Assembly (NCBI GenBank): GCA_050124735.1 | Contig: JASFEQ010000323.1 | Coordinates: 1 to 5,322 of the forward strand | Length of the DNA stretch: 5,322 nucleotides | Direction of reading: 5' to 3' | DNA from: JASFEQ01 sp050124735 | GTDB taxonomy: Bacteria; Desulfobacterota; DSM-4660; Desulfatiglandales; HGW-15 | In this document: positions 1-4,427 of the stretch, in pieces | How positions within the stretch are numbered: position 1 is the first letter of the stretch | How the letters are laid out: every line of letters starts with the position of its first letter | Notes under the pieces: generated by a model | Database searches by the model: none | The model's input: only the letters and a program-made list of their open reading frames with translations | Told to the model about the DNA's origin: nothing | Program-made: the position numbers and the translations under genes

Positions 1-160
1 GGCCTAAGGTGACCTGCCCGCCAATGCCTTGTAGTGCAGAATACCTTAGCCAACTTAAACAACGATAGAGGCGCAAACGGACAGCGCGACTCGCAAGTGG
101 CTATGGCAGGCGAGGCTAAAATGTGTAAAGTGCCTAAAGTATTTGATCTAAGTCTTTAGT
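1..160. other. Unassigned non-coding stretch with inverted repeats
   Basis: I recognise no gene or RNA family here. Visible structure: CTAAGGT (4-10) is the exact reverse complement of ACCTTAG (43-49), and the arms extend to GGC/GCC if one bulged C is allowed, so a stem closing a loop of about 32 nt is possible. CTAAAG (134-139) and CTTTAG (154-159) form a second short inverted pair. TAAAGT occurs twice, 9 nt apart (126-131 and 135-140). A minus-strand frame stays open from near 150 to the window edge but has no ATG, so I do not call it a gene. The stretch could be the end of a mobile element, a structured RNA or plain intergenic DNA; nothing in the sequence decides between these. Confidence 0.3.
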
Positions 161-173
161 CCAACATAGAAAC

Positions 174-192
174 CCTTGCCCTTTGGGCAAGG
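174..192 (-). terminator. Hairpin right after a minus-strand stop codon
   Basis: CCTTGCCC (174-181) and GGGCAAGG (185-192) form a perfect 8-bp stem around a 3-nt loop. Read on the minus strand, the stem begins at the base after the TGA stop of the gene remnant (195-193) and is followed by GTTTCT, a short, weak T tract. The position suggests a Rho-independent terminator of the gene whose remnant lies next to it. The T tract is poor, so efficiency is uncertain. Confidence 0.45.
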
Positions 193-306
193 TCAGAGTT
201 CAGTGGCTTTGCCATCTGAACGATCAAAGATTTTTGCGATTTGCTCTTTTTCAAGATCATGCGCAGCTTTTTCAAATATAACCTGGATGCCCGCCTGCGC
301 GGGCAT
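193..306 (-). pseudogene. Probable 3' remnant of a minus-strand gene, fused to a repeat
   Basis: On the minus strand an open frame of 37 codons ends at TGA (195-193). Its last 28 residues run IFEKAAHDLEKEQI, then AKIFDRSDGKATEL: a charged, helix-prone, protein-like sequence from unique DNA. The first nine residues (MPAQAGIQV), including the only ATG, come from the palindromic repeat at 282-350. The natural reading is that a longer gene lost its upstream part, with the repeat now at the junction; the 351-471 region shows no matching continuation in any frame. The stop is followed at once by a terminator-like hairpin, as expected of a true gene end. I do not recognise the family. It could also be chance: 28 codons is short, so confidence is low. 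Confidence 0.3.
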
Positions 307-350
307 GACGGAGTTGAGAGCTGTCATTCCCGCGGAAGCGGGAATCCAGG
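282..350. repeat. Pair of inverted palindromic repeat units (dRS3/REP-like)
   Basis: Two 29-30-bp units face each other: 282-311 (starts CCTGGATGCCCGC) and 321-350 (ends GCGGGAATCCAGG). Each unit is itself a hairpin: ATGCCCGC/GCGGGCAT in the first and ATTCCCGC/GCGGGAAT in the second. The second contains the pattern ATTCCC-N8-GGGAAT, the form described for Neisseria dRS3 elements and seen as intergenic repeats in many proteobacteria. The units differ at five positions, and two of these are a compensatory pair in the stem (G:C versus T:A). Such elements are non-autonomous and are often mobilised or recognised in trans; no transposase is present in the window. Translations of this family read VIPAEAGIQ, which explains the spurious open frame across it. 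Confidence 0.85.
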
Positions 351-423
351 TGTGCTTCATGTCGAGGATAATTCAGTTATTTTCCAAGGCAAAGTGTGAC
401 AATCAGAGGTATAGTAATTTCAT

Positions 424-436
424 CCCCTTTTAGGGG
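424..436. repeat. Small hairpin CCCCT-TTT-AGGGG
   Basis: A 5-bp perfect stem (424-428 with 432-436) around a 3-nt loop lies 36 nt past the kinase stop on the minus strand, just beyond the hairpin at 448-466. It lacks a following T tract. It may act with that hairpin as a tandem transcription end or may be chance. Confidence 0.25.
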
Positions 437-447
437 TTAAACCAATA

Positions 448-466
448 CCGGCCCCTCTGGGGTCGG
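448..466 (-). terminator. Candidate terminator of the phosphoglycerate kinase gene
   Basis: Read on the minus strand, CCGACCCC and GGGGCCGG form an 8-bp stem with one A/C mismatch around the loop AGA, starting six bases past the TAA stop of the kinase gene. It is followed by TATTGGTTTAA, a broken T-rich tract. Position and GC-rich stem favour a Rho-independent terminator; the interrupted T tract lowers confidence. Confidence 0.45.
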
Positions 467-471
467 ATTCT

Positions 472-1764
472 TTATCCCATTAATACCTTTATAGGTTCTA
501 GTTCATAAGGATTCCCTAGCTCCAGGGTGGTGAGGACGCTTCCACCGCCAGTGAAGTAGTAAAAGTCTGGTGCCCCCATGCCCGCCTGATAGATTTCCGG
601 GCAGAGATCTCTCAACTCTTGCAGCGTATCTCCTCCGGCGAACAATTTCATGGCGTCCTGGTTGGAGGCAATCAATTCATAAAGGGCCTGAGTGCCCTGG
701 AAAAAGGGCGGGGTCAATCCCATCACAGCGTTGACAAAGATGGTCTTTGCAGCCCGAATGATCTCCAGGATTCTGTCCATTTGTAGGGATTGGAGATCTA
801 CATCGAGGAGATAGTTGAAGCTGTTGCCCTCCTTCATGCTATCAACATGAACGGTTCGATAGCGGCCCTCAAATTTCCCCTCCAACGTCTCGGACTCCAC
901 CAAGTAGGGAATTTCCAGGATCTTCTGTTGCCTTGCGTCCAGATGTACAAGATCCCTGGCTTCAATGCTTTCTTCTTCAGAGACCCCAGAAATGGTCACC
1001 CCATATTTCGCAGCAAGGTAGACATTGTATATGAGACCGCCAAGAACGACATGGTCTGCCCTCTTGCAGAGGGCTTGGATAGGCCCAATCTTGGTATCAT
1101 ATTTGGCGCCACCAATCACTCCCACAAAGGGCCTTTTGGGATCGAGGACCTCGTGGATATTCAATAGCTCTTCTTGAAGCTGAAACCCGGCATAGGAGGG
1201 GAGATGCCTGGCGATATCATAAGTGGATCCATGGGCACGCCATGCACTGAAAGCGTCATTGACATAGAGATCACCTAAGCTGGCCAGCCACCCTGCAAAT
1301 CGCTCCCTTTCATCTCCAGAGCCCTGTTCCCCCTGAAACCAGCGGGTGTTCGGCAGGTATATCATCCCCATTTTGCCCGTTTTGAGATCTTTGATATGGG
1401 ACTTCATGGCGTCATCCAGCTGAGTGATACCCCATTGGGGGTCAATGGGGAAATCTGGCACAACGATCTTGTTGAGAAGTTTTTCTTCCAGGTAGGGGAT
1501 AATGGGCTGTACCGATTCCCGTTCTCTGCATTCTATTCGCCCGGTTTTTTTGTCCCTGGGTCTGCCAATATGGGTCATCAATATGGCGTATCCCCCGTTT
1601 TCCACTATGGCCCGAAGGGTTTTGAGACTCACGTCGATCCGGTAGGGATCTTTTATCCTCCCCTTCTTGACCACATTATGATCCACCCTGATGAGTACCA
1701 CTTTTCCCTTCATCTGCGCCTGCTGGATGAGTCTCAATCGGGGATCTAAGGGTCCTTTTTCCAT
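472..1764 (-). CDS. pgk: Divergent phosphoglycerate kinase
   Basis: Cytosolic glycolytic/gluconeogenic enzyme family that moves a phosphoryl group between 1,3-bisphosphoglycerate and ADP. At 430 aa it is slightly longer than usual (about 390-415). The N-terminal, phosphoglycerate-binding lobe is well kept: RVDHN (26-30), the Arg of PYRI (42), HIGRP (65-69), LPNTR (137-141), YVNDAF (167-172) and WRAHGS (175-180, where the first His of the usual HRAHAS is Trp). The C-terminal lobe keeps GGAKYDTK (218-225), GGDT (377-380) and TGGG (405-408). It differs from the family at the nucleotide site: the usual DIGPKT reads DVDLQS (321-326), and the usual WNGPMGVFE reads VNAVMGLTP (344-352), losing the Gly-Pro and the Glu. 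A Shine-Dalgarno GGGGAG sits 7 nt before the ATG, which supports this start. The gene is monocistronic here and divergent from the cupin gene. The fold is certain; whether it is the housekeeping kinase, a paralogue with altered cofactor use or an inactive form is open. Confidence 0.9.
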   Translation of the reverse strand: MEKGPLDPRLRLIQQAQMKGKVVLIRVDHNVVKKGRIKDPYRIDVSLKTLRAIVENGGYAILMTHIGRPRDKKTGRIECRERESVQPIIPYLEEKLLNKIVVPDFPIDPQWGITQLDDAMKSHIKDLKTGKMGMIYLPNTRWFQGEQGSGDERERFAGWLASLGDLYVNDAFSAWRAHGSTYDIARHLPSYAGFQLQEELLNIHEVLDPKRPFVGVIGGAKYDTKIGPIQALCKRADHVVLGGLIYNVYLAAKYGVTISGVSEEESIEARDLVHLDARQQKILEIPYLVESETLEGKFEGRYRTVHVDSMKEGNSFNYLLDVDLQSLQMDRILEIIRAAKTIFVNAVMGLTPPFFQGTQALYELIASNQDAMKLFAGGDTLQELRDLCPEIYQAGMGAPDFYYFTGGGSVLTTLELGNPYELEPIKVLMG

Positions 1765-1771
1765 TTGGCAA

Positions 1772-1777
1772 CTCCCC
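1772..1777 (-). promoter_or_regulatory. Ribosome binding site of the kinase gene
   Basis: GGGGAG on the minus strand, 7 nt upstream of the ATG at 1764. It is a good Shine-Dalgarno match at normal spacing and fixes the chosen start. Confidence 0.7.
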
Positions 1778-1786
1778 TGGTTTTAC

Positions 1787-1816
1787 GTTATAATAGCAAT
1801 TTCAGCACGTTGGAAA
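1787..1816 (-). promoter_or_regulatory. Candidate promoter of the kinase gene
   Basis: On the minus strand TTTCCA (1816-1811) and TATAAC (1792-1787) are separated by 18 bp and end about 22 nt before the start codon. The -10 box is fair (4 of 6 to TATAAT) and the -35 box is weak (TTTCCA against TTGACA). An overlapping TATTAT (1795-1790) is an alternative -10 box. Transcription would give a very short leader. Confidence 0.3.
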
Positions 1817-1817
1817 T

Positions 1818-1888
1818 AATGGGCGGACCCTGGAGTCCCAGGTTTCCATTGGATTTTGGGGACGCCCATTTTGTCCGCGAAACCGGAC
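1818..1888. repeat. Overlapping inverted repeats in the divergent intergenic region
   Basis: Several complementary segments share bases. AATGGGCG (1818-1825) matches CGCCCATT (1863-1870). GCGGAC (1823-1828) matches GTCCGC (1873-1878). GTCCG (1873-1877) can instead pair with CGGAC (1884-1888) across a 6-nt loop. Inside lies the hairpin CCTGG-AGTC-CCAGG (1829-1842). The shared segments make some pairings mutually exclusive. The region lies between two divergent genes, upstream of both starts, so it could be a binding site for a regulator or part of a structured leader of the cupin transcript. I recognise no named riboswitch. Confidence 0.45.
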
Positions 1889-1973
1889 CTCAGTTTAAGC
1901 TATATCTCTCATTGTAATCAAGATCAAATGGGTGGATGTATCAGCTTTATAGGGCTTGGGTTTGAAATTCTCT

Positions 1974-1979
1974 GAGGAG
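1974..1979 (+). promoter_or_regulatory. Ribosome binding site of the cupin gene
   Basis: GAGGAG 7 nt upstream of the ATG at 1987. A strong Shine-Dalgarno that fixes the start of the cupin gene. Confidence 0.75.
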
Positions 1980-1986
1980 AGATTGC

Positions 1987-2328
1987 ATGATCGTAAGAAA
2001 TCTGAAGGATAAGGAGGTCCTTGAGACCACCTATCTGGCCCATGGAGGGGCCATAGCACAGATGATCCTGGATCGCCGAATCCTGAAAGAAATCGGTTTC
2101 CTGGCCATCGCCCAATTGGAGAGGGGAAAGAGGATTGAGGCCCATACGGATCCCATGGAGGAAATTTACTTCATATTGAGTGGGGAAGGGGAGATGCAGG
2201 TGGATCAGGAAACAAGGGACGTGGGCCCAGGCGATGCCATCTGGATACCTGTGGGGGCCGAACACGCTCTGAGCAGTTCGAAAGAGAAAGACTGTATCAT
2301 TCTCGTGGTTGCGTCCCCTTGGCCCTGA
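1987..2328 (+). CDS. Small single-domain cupin protein
   Basis: A 113-aa protein with one conserved cupin barrel. Motif 1 fits G(X)5HXH(X)3E(X)6G at Gly47, His53, Asp55, Glu59 and Gly66, with the second His replaced by Asp. Motif 2 fits G(X)5PXG(X)2H exactly at Gly82, Pro88, Gly90 and His93. Three or four side chains are thus left for one metal ion (His53, Glu59, His93, perhaps Asp55). There is no signal peptide, so it should be cytosolic. Small cupins of this kind include sugar-binding, isomerase-like and dioxygenase-like proteins, and the sequence does not say which. The gene is divergent from the kinase gene. The protein ends abruptly at SPWP; skipping one base near 2323-2325 would continue in frame as PEQDYFHELLKEIRR and stop at TAA 2387-2389, about 20 residues longer. 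This suggests a natural frameshift or a sequencing error; the cupin core is unaffected. Confidence 0.85.
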   Translation: MIVRNLKDKEVLETTYLAHGGAIAQMILDRRILKEIGFLAIAQLERGKRIEAHTDPMEEIYFILSGEGEMQVDQETRDVGPGDAIWIPVGAEHALSSSKEKDCIILVVASPWP

Positions 2329-2391
2329 GCAGGATTACTTCCACGAGTTGCTCAAAGAGATAAGACGCCCAAATCGGAGACACCTATAAGA

Positions 2392-2406
2392 TATGCGTTC
2401 CGCATA
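2392..2406 (+). terminator. Hairpin downstream of the cupin gene, possible terminator
   Basis: TATGCG and CGCATA form a perfect 6-bp stem around TTC, 63 nt past the cupin stop (2 nt past the stop of the frameshifted continuation). No T tract follows, so it is only a weak terminator candidate. Confidence 0.25.
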
Positions 2407-2480
2407 GCCCAGGAAAAACATGGGGAATATGACATGAAGAGGTCCCTAATAGCCCATATTTCCTTTATTATAATTATATA

Positions 2481-2529
2481 TAATTTTAGATAATTCTTGC
2501 GTTATATATTGACAAATAACTAATTTTAG
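2481..2529 (+). repeat. Direct repeat TAATTTTAG, copies 40 bp apart, in promoter region
   Basis: TAATTTTAG is present at 2481-2489 and 2521-2529, start to start exactly 40 bp, close to four helical turns. The second copy lies inside the -35/-10 spacer of the promoter at 2509-2536. Just before the first copy, and overlapping it, is the 14-bp perfect palindrome AATTATATATAATT (2472-2485). The region is very AT-rich, so some repetition is expected by chance. It could be a regulator site or a partly duplicated promoter. Confidence 0.4.
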
Positions 2530-2536
2530 GTATAAT
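2509..2536 (+). promoter_or_regulatory. Consensus sigma-70 promoter of the export operon
   Basis: TTGACA (2509-2514) and TATAAT (2531-2536) are both perfect consensus hexamers with a 16-bp spacer. Transcription should begin near 2543-2545, giving a leader of only about 22-24 nt before the ATG at 2567. The AT-rich DNA upstream (about 2460-2508) could act as an UP-element. This promoter would drive the ATPase, the HD-GYP protein and the export lipoprotein together. A promoter this close to consensus would be strong unless repressed. Confidence 0.85.
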
Positions 2537-2566
2537 CTTTGATAAATAAACTTAAAATGGACTACT

Positions 2567-3367
2567 ATGTATCTTGACTACTGGGGATTCCGGAAATTCC
2601 CATTTGAGAACGTGCCTGATCCGGATTTTTTTTACCTTTCCAAGACCCATGAAGAGGGCCTAACCCGCCTTATTTATGCCGCGAAGATGCGAAAGGGGGG
2701 TGCCATGCTCTCCGGGGATATTGGCTGTGGTAAGACGACCCTGACCAAGGTATATGTGCAGGAACTCTCAGTAGAACAATTTGATATCGGCCTCATCGTT
2801 AATCCAAAGCTTGAGCCCTTGGAGTTCTTACAAGAAGTCTTATATCAGTTCAATATGACCGATGTACCTGACAGCAAGGTGCAATGCCTTCGGTTGTTAA
2901 ACGATAAGATGATCGAGAATATGAAAACCAATCGGGAGACGCTTTTGATTGTGGATGAGGCCCAAGTGCTCAGTGAGTCGGCCTTTGAAGAAATAAGGCT
3001 TCTGCTCAATTTTCAACTCAATGATCGTTTTCTTATCAATGTGATTCTCGTGGGCCAGCCGGAGTTGAGGGGTAAAATTAAAAGCATAGAGCAATTGGAG
3101 CAGAGAATCGCCATAAAGTATCATTTAACGCCTTTTGACCAAGATGATACAGTCCGGTACATCACTTTCCGGCAAGATAAGGCGGGTGGAGAAGACAACG
3201 TGTTCACCCCCGAGGCGATGGAGAGGATTTACGAGATCACTGAAGGAGTGCCAAGAAAGATCAACAACTTGTGTGATCTATCTCTTTTGATTGGATTTAG
3301 CAAGAACGGGAAGGTGATCGATCCACAAATCATCGAGGATATTGTAAGCGATGGTGCGCTTTTCTGA
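2567..3367 (+). CDS. ExeA-like AAA+ ATPase of an exopolysaccharide/secretion locus
   Basis: A 266-aa ATPase with the ExeA-type N-terminus (MYLDYWGFRKFPF, then PDPDFFYLSKTHEEGL). Walker A is GDIGCGKTT (50-58), with Lys56 and Thr57 binding phosphate. Walker B is TLLIVDEAQ (125-133), with Asp130 and catalytic Glu131. GQPEL (163-167) matches the sensor segment of this family, QRI (179-181) is a possible arginine finger, and GVPRKIN (227-233) is the sensor-2 region. It has no signal peptide or membrane segment and should sit in the cytosol or on the inner face of the membrane. Relatives include ExeA/GspA of type II secretion and the ATPase of XrtA/PEP-CTERM exopolysaccharide loci; it lacks the membrane-spanning and peptidoglycan-binding C-terminal half of true ExeA. 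It is first in a three-gene operon. The start follows the family N-terminus, although no clear Shine-Dalgarno precedes it. Its exact job in polysaccharide export is inferred from context. Confidence 0.88.
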   Translation: MYLDYWGFRKFPFENVPDPDFFYLSKTHEEGLTRLIYAAKMRKGGAMLSGDIGCGKTTLTKVYVQELSVEQFDIGLIVNPKLEPLEFLQEVLYQFNMTDVPDSKVQCLRLLNDKMIENMKTNRETLLIVDEAQVLSESAFEEIRLLLNFQLNDRFLINVILVGQPELRGKIKSIEQLEQRIAIKYHLTPFDQDDTVRYITFRQDKAGGEDNVFTPEAMERIYEITEGVPRKINNLCDLSLLIGFSKNGKVIDPQIIEDIVSDGALF

Positions 3368-4427
3368 TATCATAAAAGATGGGGAGACAAAGGAACCCAT
3401 CAAGGAATCCACTGAAATTACCGCTGAAGATGAAGACCTGCGGCTTAGTGATTCTCAAATCTCAAGGGTGATGAGTGATACCCAGATTCTGAAGGTGAGG
3501 GGGCAAAAGGCCTCTTTAGACCCCTCATTTATAGAGGAATGGAACCCAGAGGTCGTCACCTACTATGAAAGATTTGTTGAGAGGGCGATTGATATTCGGA
3601 GCAGGGTCAGGAGTGAACAGGGGATAAGCCCATCTCCCATTCTCTCTGATCTTCATTACATCCTCAATAAAGACCTTATTGACAAGCTCTATGAGTATAC
3701 CATGTTTGCTCCCGCGGACGGCGACTGGCTCCTTTTACACAACGTCCGAGTTACTTTCATATCTCTTATTCTCGGGCAGGGATTGGGCTACGATATAAAG
3801 ATGTTATTGAAATTGGGACTTGCTGCGCTTTTGGAAAATGTGGGCATGTACAAGATCCCAGACAGTGTTCTTGAAAAAAAGGGAAGCCTTGATGACGATG
3901 AAATGAGAATGATTCGTGACCACCCCAAGGAGAGTTATGAAATCCTTGATCATCTGGGTGAGAGATACCGATGGTTGGCCGAAGTGGCCGTTCAGGTGCA
4001 TGAGAGAACAGATGGGTCGGGTTACCCCCATGGGCTGAAGGGGGGCGAGATCTACGAGCTCTCCTCCGTCATTGGTCTTACGGATATGTATGTGGCCATG
4101 ACAAACGACAGGCCCTACCGTGACAAAATAGTGCAGACCGATGCCATCAAGCATATAGTAGAGGAGGGTAAAGAAGAGTTCCCGGCAAAGGTCCGAAAAG
4201 TCTTTCTAAATGGGATTTCCCTTTTTCCTGTGAATACGTATGTGATGCTAAACAACAAATCCATAGGACGGGTGATATCCACGGACAAGGACCAGCCCCT
4301 CAGGCCCACCATTGAGCTTCTTTATGATAGCACCGGGGGGAAAATGGAGAGAAGGGAAATTGTCAGACTATCGGAGAATCCCTTGCTGTACATCACAGAG
4401 AGCATTCACCAAAGAGATCTCCCATGA
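3351..4427 (+). CDS. HD-GYP-family protein with degenerate HD motif
   Basis: A 358-aa protein. Residues 1-60 are acidic, polar and probably unstructured, with no receiver or sensor domain seen. Residues about 95-285 are the HD-GYP fold: helix His130, then ALLENVGMYKIPD (159-171) where the family has LLHDIGKIGIPD, His191 in DHP, VHERTDGSGYP (216-226), and Asp245 followed by NDRPYR (252-257). The HD pair is therefore Glu162-Asn163, the following Lys is Met166, and the first His of the usual HHE is Val216. Three residues tied to metal binding or catalysis are changed, while the GYP motif and several other ligands stay. A C-terminal beta-rich tail (about 290-345) is common in this family. HD-GYP proteins hydrolyse cyclic-di-GMP; this one is probably inactive and may bind a ligand or partner instead. 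The gene overlaps the ATPase gene by 17 nt and the export gene by 4 nt, which suggests coupled translation. Its function is inferred from neighbours. Confidence 0.85.
   Translation: MVRFSDIIKDGETKEPIKESTEITAEDEDLRLSDSQISRVMSDTQILKVRGQKASLDPSFIEEWNPEVVTYYERFVERAIDIRSRVRSEQGISPSPILSDLHYILNKDLIDKLYEYTMFAPADGDWLLLHNVRVTFISLILGQGLGYDIKMLLKLGLAALLENVGMYKIPDSVLEKKGSLDDDEMRMIRDHPKESYEILDHLGERYRWLAEVAVQVHERTDGSGYPHGLKGGEIYELSSVIGLTDMYVAMTNDRPYRDKIVQTDAIKHIVEEGKEEFPAKVRKVFLNGISLFPVNTYVMLNNKSIGRVISTDKDQPLRPTIELLYDSTGGKMERREIVRLSENPLLYITESIHQRDLP

Noticed and set aside
3..157. Minus-strand frame open to the window edge
   Set aside because: No ATG, Cys/Arg/Leu-rich composition, no ribosome site; more likely chance openness in structured non-coding DNA.
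282..350. Possible CRISPR repeats
   Set aside because: Only two units, in inverted rather than direct orientation, with an unequal short gap and no array; they fit an intergenic palindromic element.
176..433. Plus-strand 85-aa open frame across the left intergenic region
   Set aside because: Its middle part is the translation of the palindromic repeat (WMPACAGMT and VIPAEAGIQ are classic spurious products of it), it has no ribosome site and matches no family I know.
790..1749. Plus-strand open frames opposite the kinase gene
   Set aside because: Antisense shadows of a gene with clear family motifs; no ribosome sites or recognisable domains.
1928..1975. Fifteen-codon open frame (MGGCISFIGLGFEIL) before the cupin gene, ending in its ribosome site
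   Set aside because: No Shine-Dalgarno and no attenuator-type codon run; too short to support without comparative data.
1924..2265. Minus-strand 113-aa frame opposite the cupin gene
   Set aside because: Shadow of the cupin gene, which has complete family motifs and a good ribosome site.
2567..3367. Assignment of the ATPase to the XrtA/PEP-CTERM system or to type II secretion ExeA proper
   Set aside because: No exosortase or PEP-CTERM gene is in the window, and the protein lacks the C-terminal half of true ExeA; only the broader family is supported.
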